From contig CAJJDP010000012.1 in the NCBI GenBank assembly GCA_905182995.1, positions 8,370-72,369 on the forward strand: 64,000 nucleotides of DNA, written 5' to 3'. Position numbers and translations under genes: made by a program. The notes below the pieces were generated by a model. That model was not told the DNA's origin. It did not search any database and saw nothing but the letters and a program-made list of their open reading frames with translations. Origin of the DNA: Paramecium octaurelia. Its lineage: Eukaryota > Ciliophora > Oligohymenophorea > Peniculida > Parameciidae. This document shows positions 22,355 through 34,256 of this stretch, in pieces; the first letter of the stretch is position 1; each line of letters starts with the position of its first letter.

Positions 22355-23058
22355 TAATGATTCATATCATTCAAATATTCTAAACCAACATCTAATATAT
22401 TTTTCAATATCTAATTTAGAGGATACTCCATACTTGTTATTTTGTTAACAAATATTCTATTAATCTTTATAAAAATCCATAAACTGCTGAATTGCTCTTT
22501 GATGTATCGAAATTTTGCAAGTTATTTCATTATTAATAATTATTATAAAATTCAAAAATATTGAATAATTATTCTTAATAATCCAAAATCTTGAGGATTT
22601 TTCAATTTTTCTCCTAAAATAGCGTATTCATTTCTTAGTGAGCGCTAACTTGAAGAATATAATTATAAATGATTAAGTTGTCTTGCCTACTACTTCCTTA
22701 GAAACTATACTTTAATTGAACTTCAGTAGTATTTAATATTTAGAGAATATGTTTTATCCTTGAATTGATTTACTTTAAATTCAGCTCTAAATATTTATCT
22801 TCTAATTATTTTGAGAACTTTAAATTTATTAAAATTTCATAATTTCTTTGTTGTTCAAATTTTGTATTATTATTACCTATTAGGTTTCAAAGTTCCTTTA
22901 TTCTTAATCGACAGAGGAAGATTCATAATTTAAAATGATATTTCAAATATAACACAGATATTCAATAATTAACAGAGGAGAAAAACAAAAAATTATCTTA
23001 TGTGTAACAACACAAAAAAAAAGCAACTCATAAAAATATCTGAAAAATAGTTATAATA
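22355..23058. other. Intergenic, nothing recognised
   Basis: About 700 bp between the convergent trichocyst matrix and separase genes. AT-rich, with no protein, RNA or repeat I can support. Confidence 0.5.
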
Positions 23059-26000
23059 TCATTTCATTTCATGTATTCCATATAATACAAAGGCAGCTCC
23101 ATTTAATACTTTCAAATTACATTTTGGCTTTGTTTACATAATAATTAATTCTGGCTTGAGATCCTAATTTTTTCCATATTCATTAATGAAATCTAAGGCA
23201 TATTGATCTGCATCTTTATCAGTAATAGGCCAAAGAGATCCGAATAGAGATGGACAACCTCTAAGAAGATATGAAACAGCCAACCCATGCCAATCAACAT
23301 GATCCAAATAGATTTCTTAAAATGATAGATTAGTTCCTTTGAATTTTCCTAAGTCAATCATTTATGCACTACTACAACCTAATAAATATGGTCTTCCACT
23401 TAAATAAATTTGTGTTTAAAAAACTTACTTTTCATTAATATATTATTCACCTCCTCCATGTCCAATATAAAAATAATAGTCTTTTTTTTATAAGCATTCT
23501 ACAATCAATTCTTTATTTGGTTTTTCTCTGACTATTCCTTTTAGATTATATTATTTTAATAAGGGAAGTATTTTCTTTTCAGATTTTTGTAAATCATTTC
23601 CTGGATTGAGGACATAAAATAAATCTTATTTTGGATCAGTAGGTAAATTGGTTAAATCTAAAATGTGGCCTAACGATAAGACTCGATTAAACACAGTATT
23701 TTTGATATGATCCCATGGGAGCAATTGCAATTAAGGACTTAATATAAGTAGAGGACTATCAGATTTATAAATAAAGTCTATATGTTCTGATAAGGCATAC
23801 TCTATACTGGATTACCTTTTTAACAATTACTATTCATAATAATCTCTCCTTGACCACCATTACCCAGGAGCACTTGAAGTTTCATCCAAACAATCGATAT
23901 TTTCTTAAATCAAGTTCAGATAATACATCAAGGCATCTTTGAATTATAAACATTTATTGATTAAATTGACTTATTTATTTAGACATTATTTGGAAGCATG
24001 GCAATATTTAGAGATTAGTATGATTTTTTCACCATTAAATTCAAAGAAATTAATGACAACAATGTCTCTTTTAATTGAAATATCAATTATACTTGCTAAC
24101 TCAGATGTTCTAGTTAGATTTTCACATTTCATAATAGAGATGTCTTCTTATTGTAAAAGTATTCTCTTTTGGTTCATCTAAAAGGAAGCTAAAGTCGCAA
24201 TCAAATCAAACTCAAATTTATTTTTATCATATTTTTTTTATTATGGACATTTACATTGTATTTATTTGATGAATTAAGGTTAAAAGTCAGCCAGAAATTC
24301 TTTTAATCTTAGATATAAATACATATACAATTTAGATTGATCGATATTAGAATGAAGGGATTATGCTAGTTAATTTTAAATCAAAATAAACATCTAATAT
24401 CCATAATTGCATACATTTTAATTAATTTGTTACTCACATAGTCCTAAAACAAGAACAGGAATTATCTATTCTAATATGGCTTAATCCAAAACTAATTCAT
24501 GTCTACAATTTTCATCCACTAAAAAGCAATATTATTTAGCATCTGTACATCTAAATAATTGCTTTAAGATTATGCAATTTGTTTTCAATTCAAATGATCT
24601 TGTTTACTTTAAGAGTAATTTTTCGTACAAATAGGGATTTGAGTGATTCAATAAACATAGATATTCTAATGTAAAATTAAAAAAGGCCCGATAGAATTTT
24701 CCCTTCAATAAATTGTTCTCATCAAAACATTATACCAATTTAGCATGAGATTCTTTTAACTTAGCCCATTGACTTCTTCTTTGACGATACAAGGATTGTC
24801 GTGTATTCTCACTAGTAGCTTATGCATAATCATGCTTTTTATTCAAATATTTCACAACATTACATACCCCATCTGTTATCTATTACCATTACTAAGTTTC
24901 AATTAACCAAGGTATTTGTGAATATATGTTCACTAGAACAGCAATTCCTAAAGCCCTTTATGAGAATAAAATGATAGAATTAGATATTGTATTAATAGTT
25001 TTATAAAATCCTAAATATTTTAAAAATTTTAATAGCTTGTAACATATTTGCAAATAAACATAAATGGCTTCTGCTCTATAGTTTATAAATAAAGCTGGAG
25101 TGCATAATTCACCATTACCCAAATAGAACGAAATAAACTCTTTATGTTCTATTTTAAAAATGTGAATGTCTGATTATTAAAATAATTCGTCTTGATATTT
25201 TGGTTTTTCTTAAAACTCAAACAGAGAACTAGTAAGCTGGGGCATTAATTGTTCCAATATTTGCACCTTAGTAATTATACTGACTTGTTTCTAAAGTAAT
25301 AGTTTCTGAGCATGCTTCAAAAATTTATTTAGTGTAGGGACTCCTTGTAAGGATTTCAATTTTATTTCAGAACCAAAATTCTTTTTTAACTTCTCGATTT
25401 TAGAATAAAAGTTGATTTCCTTTATCGTAGATGCATTAGGATATTATTTCTTTAGTTCTTTAAAGTGTTGTGAAGATTTCGATAATTGTAAGAGCAAGTA
25501 TTCTGGCACACTGTCATGATATGACAGAATAGATAATTTCAATAATAAAATTTATCGGTTGTCTATTTTGTGTAGTTTATAGACTCTCTCTATTAAGGCT
25601 AAGTTCATGAGAAGTGCCTTTGCTTTTTTGACATCAGCTATTTCATTGTTAAGTGGACAATTCAAGATTTTGCCTTTATTTTTATAATCAGACTCTTTGG
25701 GCAACTTCCTATCAAAATTATTAATGAATTGCATCTGCATAGAGAAGTATTCCATATACAGATTTTTGTTTTTTGGATTCTGACAGATGACCAAAATTAA
25801 GTGTAGAAGCTTAGATATAATGGAAATATATTCAAAGGAAAGACTTTAAGGTTACTTGATATTCACATCTATTTCGAGTTGCTGATAAATCATTAAGAGG
25901 GTACTATTCAAATCTTCCTAGGAATACGAAAAAAATTCTGTCAACTTAGTTTAAAGAAATTTCTAATCATATCGATACTGCAATAAGTAGACTAATTCAA

Positions 26001-27296
26001 GGAATTCGCATATGTCTCTTCTAGGATTACTTGAGTCAACTAAATTTCTATAAGTTAAATACCATTACACATTAATTCATATAACTTATCAAAATTGGCA
26101 GCCAAATAATCTTTGTCTTGTTTAATAAATATTGAAGTAATTAAATTGTGGATAGTTTGTTCTTTGGAAACAGTGGAAAAGTCAATTTATTGATTGCTGA
26201 ATATTGCAAATCTATGATATACTTCTTAAGTATATTTCTTAAACACTGGTAATAAGGAATCGATGATCTATTGATTTGGTTATTGTTTTAGCAGCAGATT
26301 GGCAGAATCATTGACTTTTTGTATATCTTCCATCTTGCTAAATTTTAGATTGTGAATCAAGGATAAGACTTTGACGATAATTTTTTCTTAATTCAGTTGA
26401 ATTAATAAGGTTATAATTTACAGCAAATAAGGAAAAATCTACTGTGGATCATTCTCCATGTCAAGATATTAAAAGGAGAGATCAATGTCACTATTATACT
26501 TGTAGAGTAAGTTAAGTAATTACATGTTAAACCGAATTATTTAAATTGAACTTATAAAACTCAATTAAAAGTTGGAGGCAATCAACTTGTACACTGTTAT
26601 CTCAACTGTAAAATGATTAATTATTTTTTTATCGATATGTGAGAATTCTTTTTTCTTTATTAAATTAAGTGTGTTTCGCTTACTATATTGAGAAAATCCA
26701 AGTTCGTGCAGTTCCGATTTCTAAAGACGATTGAATTCACTTCTTAAAAAGAAGATAACATCATCATTTATAACTATCTTTGAATCCATTACAAAAAAGC
26801 GGGTAAATTTTAAAATTTCATTCATATGTCCAATTTCTGAATCAGGAAATTCCAATATCAATGCCAGATAACATCTACACAGATATCTAATTCTTTAATT
26901 CTTTATCTGAGCAGTGTCTTTCATTTAATCCTAATATGGTTATGTGAAAAATAAATGAACTGCACAATCTGGTATTTGATAATTATTTGCTATGTCAATC
27001 AGAAGTTAGCATTACTTTTAAATACCCAGAATTTCAAACACTTGAAAGTTAATTGCTGCAGTATGCATAACACATTTTACATTTTATGATTCAAGTCCTA
27101 TTAAATCAATTAATAATTCATATGCTTCATGTATGTCTTATTAAAATAAGATCAACTATTGAGCTAGATTGGCTCTTGCAACAACATTCACCATATCATT
27201 GTTTCGAAAATCCCTAATTTAAGAGATAACATTTATTTTATCATTGCTGCATTAGCAAAAATAGTTTAAAAGGGTTTATTTCTACTTTTAGTTCAT
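23059..27296 (-). CDS. Separase (cysteine protease of family C50)
   Basis: Cleaves the cohesin kleisin to release sister chromatids. The C-terminal protease domain is unmistakable on the minus strand: DLFYVLNPGNDLQKSE, the catalytic His in YYFYIGHGGGEQY (near 23440), the catalytic Cys in YLLGCSSAQMID (near 23380), then LLRGCPSLFGSLWPITDKDA and the C-terminal LNGAAFVLYGIHEMK. The upstream 1,000 residues are helical, as in other separases. One 23-nt intron at 26040-26062 is required and then the frame is continuous. Start ATG 27296 (MNQKQKQTLLNYFCQCSNDK) gives 1,404 residues, shorter than vertebrate separases. Both catalytic residues are present, so it should be active. The start is the least certain part. 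Confidence 0.93.
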
Positions 27297-27882
27297 AATA
27301 TTAATTATAAAATATTTTATAATAAGTTCAATTAGTAAAATCTTCACACTGATTCCCAGTATCTTTCTAATAATATAACTAAAATTTGATATTAAATAAA
27401 ATGTATACAAAAAAAAGAGATTTAATCAAAAAATGAACTTATTTATTCAAAAAACTAATTTTGTACTGTGTTAATATTAATAAGGAATTTTTAATATAAA
27501 TATAGAAACAAGATAAATGGTTCGAAATCTATGAAAGGATTCTGTTTAATTCTCAATTCAATAGAAAAAATGCTTTTTAACAATTTGAATAAAAATTAAA
27601 TCCATTAAATTAACTAATTTTAAATTGCAACTTAGAATTACAATAAATTTGTTGCATTATTATTATCACCTGCTTTTTTCATCTATTTTCTTGTATAAGA
27701 ATTAATTTGTCCTTATTTTTGATTTCGTCTTCAATATTCATATTTTTATTCTGCCTTTTTCATCTTTCAAGTTTCTAAAAATACTAATGTTTATTATAAT
27801 ATTATTATTTACTTTTTACTATTCATTACACTAATTATACTCATAATTAAAACAATATTTAAATTATCTAAATTTTTTCATC
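27297..27882. other. Intergenic between divergent genes, nothing recognised
   Basis: About 590 bp, AT-rich, between the starts of the separase gene and the plus-strand secreted protein gene. It should hold both promoters. No motif stands out. Confidence 0.5.
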
Positions 27883-28187
27883 ATGAAATATTTGTTGTTC
27901 TTAGCAATTATCTTAATAGCCTTAGCTAAAAGACACCACTAACCTGATGTTGTGCTATAGTGTCTATAAGGAACATGCAAGGCTGAATTTGAAGCTTGTG
28001 ACAACTCAACTGGTTGTGTGAAATAACTTAAAAAATGTATGTAAGTACAAGAAAGAGACCCATTGAATTACTCAGCTGTATATAAAATTTATTATAATAG
28101 GGACTCGAATGCTTAGAGAAATAAGGAACCGCCTTAGATGCCTTTGAGTGCATATTTGGAAAATGCCTTGGATTACATGGACAATGA
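27883..28187 (+). CDS. Small secreted cysteine-rich protein (93 aa)
   Basis: Signal peptide MKYLLFLAIILIALA, then a short mature region with eight cysteines in a regular pattern (QCLQGTCKAEFEACDNSTGC, KKCMQ, LECLEKQGTALDAFECIFGK, CLGLHGQ). One 23-nt intron at 28078-28100 restores the second Cys block, and TGA is at 28185-28187. The even number of Cys and Cys-x4-Cys-type spacing suggest a helical disulfide-bonded fold. I do not recognise a named family. It is likely exported or sorted to a secretory organelle (inference). Gene structure is strong because both halves match in style only when the intron is removed. Confidence 0.75.
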
Positions 28188-28369
28188 AGTTTATTAAAAT
28201 CATATCAATCATATATTAATATATCATATCTAAGAAGAGGATCTACATTTTAGAATCAGTGCTTCTTAAACTTTTATCAATGTTGCACTTGAAAATACAT
28301 AATCAAAAATGATAATAATTTGGATCTAAATCATGAAAAATAACAAGAATATAATATGTTTATTTTATC

Positions 28370-29230
28370 TCAAATTTACCATACATTTGAAGATAGCCTA
28401 ATTCCACTTGGATAAGATGTTAATCTATCGGCAATCGAGAGGTTATCGACTCTTGATAATTGCTTAATAGGAGTATGATATTTGAAATAGGAAACAAAGC
28501 TAATAATTTACTATTCTTGATTATACTAAGTTCCTTAAATTGGAAGCGAAGGGACAGTAATATTTTATAAATTACTTTATGATGCATTTTTAGATATTAA
28601 TCTAGGATGGGTTGAGGGCTGAAATTATCTCTCAGGCAAAGTGATCACTCTTTGCTCTTACTTCCTACTTTATAATCTTTAAGAAGAATTGATGATTTGC
28701 ACAAATGCTGGTTCACTCTAAGTCTAGCAAGGATTGTGTAAGATTTTCGGTTCTTTAAATCTATTTTTAATAATATCTTGAAGTTAATTAAAATCAGGTC
28801 TTAGTAGGGCATCTTTTTATAGCATCTTACCGACTAATTACAATAATTGAATCGAATAGATTCCCGCCAATGGCTTTAATGAATCAAAAAAGTTGAGTTG
28901 ATTTGCTTTAGCATATTTATTTATATACCTCTACCAGTTAGCATCTCCATTATTACTAATCCTAGATCGAATACATCCTCTTTTATCTAATCTCCATTTG
29001 GTTTCTACTCAAGTTAATCCAATATTTTAATTTGATCTTTCTCATTCAGAAGGATTGATTCGGTAGTCAAATTACCATGAAACCTGTTCAATCCTTATAG
29101 ATAAGCCATTGCACTAACAATTTATTCGACTATCTTCAAAATATTTTATATTTACATTCCAAATTTCAATTTCGGGCACAGTCTTATATTAGAGTAATTT
29201 CTATTTTAAATTTTTATTGTAATAAGCAAA
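28370..29230 (-). pseudogene. Protein kinase remnant lacking the N-lobe
   Basis: Minus-strand reading gives a kinase C-lobe: IVEQIVSAMAYLQGLNRFHG, NLTTESILLNEKDQIKILD (in place of the catalytic and DFG loops, with HGN instead of HRD and no DFG), DVFDLGLVIMEMLTG, then in the next frame QLLQLVGKMLQKDALLRPDF and a Ser-rich tail to TGA 28370-28372. No glycine-rich loop or catalytic lysine is found upstream. The catalytic Asp is missing, so even an intact protein would be a pseudokinase. The frame change coincides with a 26-nt intron-like segment at 28931-28956. Confidence 0.5.
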
Positions 29231-29241
29231 AAATAGTTATT

Positions 29242-29622
29242 ATGATTAAACATTGCCAATATTTTAAGCCTTTGAGTTTGTACATGCAAAATATTCTAAA
29301 AGGTTTGGATGTTTCATTTAACAACGACTTCTATGAAAATCAAAGAGATGGGAATCGTTTTCATACAGATGCACATGCTAATTTTTATGAAAAAGTTAAT
29401 TTACATATGAAAACATCATTGGCGAATTTGATTGCTTAATCTTCCATAATTAAATTGACCCAAGACCAGGATGATTTACCATTCCACAATCTTATATTTA
29501 CTCATTTAAGTCTTAAATATATGATAATGGTGAATGATAATTTATTAATGTTTACAGATTTCCCATACAATAAATAAAATTTATTTAAATTGAACATAAT
29601 CACTTCAATTTTTCGTTTTTGA
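29242..29622 (+). CDS. Hypothetical protein (126 aa)
   Basis: Single-exon frame from ATG 29242 (MIKHCQYFKPLSLYMQNILK) through YENQRDGNRFHTDAHANFYE and QSSIIKLTQDQDDLPFHNLI to TGA 29620-29622. Amino-acid use is protein-like and unlike the AT-driven composition of nearby spacer. No family recognised, no signal peptide or membrane helix. The opposite strand here carries no better reading. It starts just upstream of the kinase remnant, head to head. Confidence 0.5.
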
Positions 29623-30083
29623 ATTGAACTCTAAATTATTTCTAAATTGATTTATTTCTCATATATATAACACAATGAGAGCAATTGCATAATTAACAAG
29701 GTTATTTAAATATTCTAAATCTGGAAATTTATTAAATTGTCTTACTGAAAAATACATCTGTTAATTAACTATGCTTCTTTCATTAAAATTAACCTATTTG
29801 TTAATTGAGACCATTTGTTTTGTAATGAATTTAATATATGTAAAAGAGAATAAAAGTAGATTGTAAATTTATAAATCATATAAATTACAAAGAGAAATTA
29901 ACCAATTAATATTTAGATGCTAACTTAATCTGGTAGAGTGAATTGCTTGATTCTATATAACTATTATAGTTCATGCACTCTATTTGAATTATTCATTATT
30001 TATTGAACAAAAATGCATTAAGATAAGAACATTGTAAATTAGAATTAATTATAAAAATTGAATATTAATTCACAGTATAGGTT
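29623..30083. other. Intergenic, nothing recognised
   Basis: About 460 bp of AT-rich spacer between two convergent genes. Nothing supported. Confidence 0.5.
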
Positions 30084-30776
30084 TCAATACTGATTCCAAG
30101 GTGACTAACTTCTTTAATACCTATATTTATCAGCTAACTATCTGGATTTTGTATTGATGCAAGGTTAAAAATTATAATTTTCTTTTGAAAAGGTAAAACT
30201 TTGCCTAATAGGCATAGCTAATCGATCAGCTTAATCAATTAAATGCAGTCCACTTTTTTTCATTTTTTTATCTGCTATTTCAGCAGATTTTGGATTAATT
30301 AATGGTCTAAATGGTTATTCATTTTGGTTCTAAATTTCATCTGCTAATTATTATTTCTTAAATTCTTTATATACGACCCAATCTTAGGAATCCTTAATGA
30401 ATTAAGAATGTGATCTTGATGGTACTATTTTCTAAGATTCAACTTCTTCTTATTCTTGAGTTGCCAAAATCTTTTATAGTTCTGCTTTCATTTTTTTCTC
30501 TTAAATTAATTCATTTTGTCTTTCTAAAAAAGGCTTTAAATTCTTAGTATCAAGTATTTGCTGAGACTTTTTATTAATAAAACAGATTCTACTTGGAGTC
30601 AATGATCTTTCCTTTTCTTATTGTAATCTTTAGATTTTGTCTCTCTTTCTTTCATCTTATTAATACAGTCTATCCACAACATTTAAGCTTTTGTAATTAC
30701 TAATGTTTTAATCATGGGACTATAAGAATTGATCATTTGTATCAATCTTAACAGCAGGCTTACTAGGATTATACAT
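30084..30776 (-). CDS. Hypothetical charged helical protein, ciliate-type repeats (230 aa)
   Basis: Single-exon frame of 231 codons from ATG 30776 (MYNPSKPAVKIDTNDQFLQS) to TGA 30084-30086. It has short recurrent motifs of the kind found in ciliate cytoskeletal and basal-body proteins: VVDRLYQQDERKRDKIQRLQ, PFRPLINPKSAEIADKK, DQADRLAMPIRQS, FQPCINTKSRQLADKYRYQR. The repeated pattern is an aromatic-Pro-x-IN-x-KS-x-x-(I/L)A followed by a basic helix. No named family is assigned. A link to microtubules or the cortex is inference from the motif style. The frame is clean and strongly coding in composition. Confidence 0.7.
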
Positions 30777-31309
30777 AGTTTTTTGTTTTGGGTATTAAAG
30801 AACAAGAGTTTTCATTAAATTTCGTTAAAATTATATTTATATAGTACTCAGAATAACATATATAAAATAAATTTGATAATCAAATAGGATATATACCTAT
30901 GGAATTCGGTACTACATTAAAAATTACTCACAAAAAGTTATATATATATAAGAGATATTATTCAAATAACAAAAATATTACAATAGAATTTACATTAAAG
31001 TTTTGATAAGAATATCTAAAAGGTTAAGATATAAAGATGTAAGGTTTAATGAAATGTGAAATTACATAATGTATATCAAACAGGAAGTATTTCTCTATTA
31101 GAAGGATTAAGGAATTTTAAATTATAAAAGTACTATTGTCTATTAAGATTGATAATAAAATGTTATAAGATATATTAATCTTTTCAGACTAATGAAAGTC
31201 GATAAGTATAAAATGTCCCTAATATTGACCCTTTTTTAATCGATAACAAATAAATGAGCTTGGCGAAAACTTATCAATATTAAACGAATATTGTGAATGA
31301 TAGATATTA
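30777..31309. other. Intergenic, nothing recognised
   Basis: About 530 bp, AT-rich, between the start of one minus-strand gene and the stop of the next. No feature supported. Confidence 0.5.
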
Positions 31310-32112
31310 TCATTTAATTTTTTTAGAACAGAAGGTTTTTACAGGATCATAAATAGGGCCAGGGGATTAAGAATCTTCATTTTTGATTTTTTCATCTATC
31401 CAACTTATCTTTGGGGCCTTTCCTATTGTTGCATTAGGGGAAGTCTCTCTTATCACTAAATATCGATAATATTGATTATTACATTTCAAACTCTAATCTA
31501 GTTTATACTTTCCTACTCCAGGAGAACTTGTAGTTAGACTATTGTCTAATTGTCTTCTAGCTTTAGGAAATGTTGTGGGTGATCCATTCGACTAATATGA
31601 CATTTCACTCAATGGAATGACCTTGGAAGACATTTTGCTTGGTGATCTGCTGCATATAGATTGATTGGATGCAAATTTTTTAAAATCAGAAACAGATTAT
31701 TTGGTTAGATCATTTACTCTTTTAACAGTTTGAGATGTATCTATATTAAAGATCTATGACTGTTGATCTTAACCTAAGACATTTAATTCGCTTAAGAGTC
31801 TATTCCAAATTTAATTCATGGTAGCTGTAACTATTACATCAAAGTTAGATTTAAATATTTGCAGATTTCTTGATAGTTATAAATTGTATTCAATCTTTTA
31901 TCCTTATTTTTCCATTACTGTAATCACTTCTCTCAATCCTTCAGATTCATATTACATTTACTTTGTTGTGCAAAATTGATTTCATTCATAAAAATGTCCT
32001 CAAATTCTTTAGAAATCTGACTCAAGTATCCTTTCTTTTGTACTGTTTCATAGATGTGATTGATATCTGCAAATCTAGCAACTTCTTGCTATATATTTAA
32101 CTATAAATTCAT
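31310..32112 (-). CDS. STPGP (SHIPPO-type) repeat protein
   Basis: From ATG 32112 the frame reads an N-terminal helical part (EVARFADINHIYETVQKK), a Ser-rich middle, and C-terminal Pro-Gly motifs SPTTFPKARRQLD, SSPGVGKYKLDQ, TSPNATIGKAPK and QSPGPIYDPVK, typical of STPGP/SHIPPO repeats found on axonemal and cortical microtubules. A 27-nt intron lies at about 31457-31483. A second shift near 31950 needs either an unusual intron ending in AAG or a frame change. TGA is at 31310-31312. It begins only 15 nt after the kinase stop, in the same frame, so it could be the C-terminal part of that kinase rather than a separate gene. Confidence 0.5.
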
Positions 32113-32127
32113 AATAAAAATAAATTT

Positions 32128-33172
32128 TCATTTAAACCATTCATGATCTAAAATTTCTTATATTGTTGGTCTATCCGATGGTTTTTTTGCACAACAACTG
32201 TTGATTAAATTGATGAGTAAATCATCCTGAATTTCGAATTATAATGGTTGATCTCTAGCTAATAAATCTGTTTCTAAGTCTCCCTCACCCCAAAATGGCA
32301 GCTAATGATATGAGTAATATGAGTACTTTTTCATGTATATAGATATATAAACAGATTCCAAATGACCAAACATCAAGTTTAAATGGGGAATAACCATCAT
32401 TTAAACAAAATTACACTTCAGGTGCTCTAAAGCCTGGAGTGCCAGCACAATCATAAAATATGCTATCCTTTTCAGCTATTCTTGAGGTTGAGAAATCAAT
32501 TAATTTACAACACTCATTTATAGGGTACAAAGTAGTGCATATAATATTATCTATTTTGATATCTCTATTAACTATATTGTGTTCATGGAGATACTATATT
32601 GCTTAAGCTAGCTATTTGAATAATAGTTTGGCTGCTTGCATATAGTTCATTTTCAGGTAATCAAGAATAGCCTAATTTCTAATATATTTGAATGTGATCT
32701 CACAGAAGTTCATAATGCATCCCAAGTCACCCAATTACATAATTAGATAGATTTTCTGTTATGGATCATCTTCGTCATCTATAATCTCATACAATTTGCA
32801 GATGTTTGGATGATTGAGATATTTATGAATATTGATCTCATTATCAGCAAACTCCAATAAATTGGTCATTTTTGGATCATTTGAATTACTCTCATAAAAG
32901 CAAGTTCTTTGATGAGATAAGACAGTCTTGTGAAATATTTTCATTGCATAATCGCTTTTATTTTGTTCCACAGATTCTTCTGTCTCTTTATAGTATCTAG
33001 TTACTCTCTTCACTTTTCCAAATGATCCTTCTCCCAGATCTTCCTTCAATTCATATTCGTTTATGAATTTCTTGCCTTTTTCTTTTCTAAGTTCTACCTT
33101 ATCTCTGAATATTGCTTCATATATTTCATTATCCATCTTAATAATAATATTAAAATTGATATTTAATAACAA
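32128..33172 (-). CDS. Serine/threonine protein kinase, CAMKK-like
   Basis: Spliced length 339 residues. Kinase motifs in order: glycine loop DLGEGSFGKVKRV, catalytic lysine in YAMKIFHK, helix C Glu in NEINIHKYLNHPNI, catalytic loop NIVNRDIKIDN, metal-binding DFSTS, activation segment GTPGFRAPEV and LDVWSFGICLYIYIHEKLPFW. The catalytic Asp and metal Asp are present. The usual HRD is NRD and DFG is DFS, so activity may be altered. One 25-nt intron at 32302-32326. The first ATG (33172) gives a short extra leader. ATG 33136 (MDNEIYEAIFRDKVELRK) is equally plausible. A divergent gene starts 106 bp away. Confidence 0.85.
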
Positions 33173-33278
33173 ATTCTATTGCTTTAAACATTTATTCAAA
33201 TACTGTTTATTATGCTCTTTAAAAAAACAAGCATCAATTTTATTAAACTAGAAATATATTTATTTTAATCTAATCGTT

Positions 33279-33857
33279 ATGAAAAAAACAAATTTGAAGA
33301 TAAATGCCACTACTTCAATTTAAAAAAGACAAAATAAAGAAAACACTATAAAATCTCCTCGGAAAGCTATTTCCCCTAAAAACTTTAGATAAAAATTAAC
33401 TTGTCCAGATTTGTGGGATAACATTGAAAAATAATAAATTACTTCTGAAACATTATTTTAACAAATATTTCCTAATCCTAATAGGAAGAGGTTAACTTAC
33501 TTTTAGTTTGATTAAATCTAATTTTTGAGTGCAGAAAAAAAAGAAATCTTTGAATTATTGTAATAGGATGACTGGATTGAATATAATAGAGCTGGTAAAA
33601 TTCTGGGAGAAAAATATGGATTCGAGTAAAGTCAATTAAAGCAATGGTTCGATGAATATTAAGTGAATTAAACTATTAGGAAAGAAGACTTACTGAAAAA
33701 ATACAAGGAAAAGAGTAATTTAATAAACAAGTATATTGTTATTTTAATTATAAGATTATTTGAAGAAGTTGATTTTAATAATAAGTAAGAATTATCCTAT
33801 TGGGATATATATATCCATAAAGATATTTATGTGCTCAAATAAATTATTCCGCTATGA
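33279..33857 (+). CDS. Hypothetical protein, possibly EF-hand-related (192 aa)
   Basis: Single-exon frame of 193 codons from ATG 33279 (MKKTNLKINATTSIQKRQNK) to TGA 33855-33857. The N-terminus is basic; the rest is helical and acidic, with DWIEYNRAGKILGEKYGFEQ and LFEEVDFNNKQELSYWDIYI. The last block resembles a degenerate EF-hand loop (DFNNKQELSYWD), but calcium ligands are incomplete. No confident family. It shares a 106-bp divergent promoter region with the kinase on the other strand. Confidence 0.55.
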
Positions 33858-34256
33858 TTATAAATCTAATTTAATGATATTTTTAATCAAATACAAAAGG
33901 CAAGTTGTTTTCTTTTATACTACTTTTTACTTTTATTTCTCTTAAGAGTTATAACTTTGAATGATTGTTATTAAAACTAACATTTATAGAAGATCATTTA
34001 AGATTCTTTTAATTAAACCTTACATATTCTTTTTTTAATTAAAATAAAGTTATAGTAAAGATTATCACAAATTTTCTGAGTCCTTTCAAAATCAAGTATC
34101 ATTTTTTCTAAAAAAAGATGCCTTTTATTAATAAAAAATTGTTCCATCTCAATTAATAAGATTTTAAATAAGAATTTTTTTTAGGTTTACAAAGATATTA
34201 CCTATAATATTAATATTTATTTTATAAACTCTTAAATCAAATAAAATTTGAATATT
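33858..34256. other. Intergenic, nothing recognised
   Basis: About 400 bp of very AT-rich spacer between convergent genes, with T/A homopolymer runs. Nothing supported. Confidence 0.5.
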
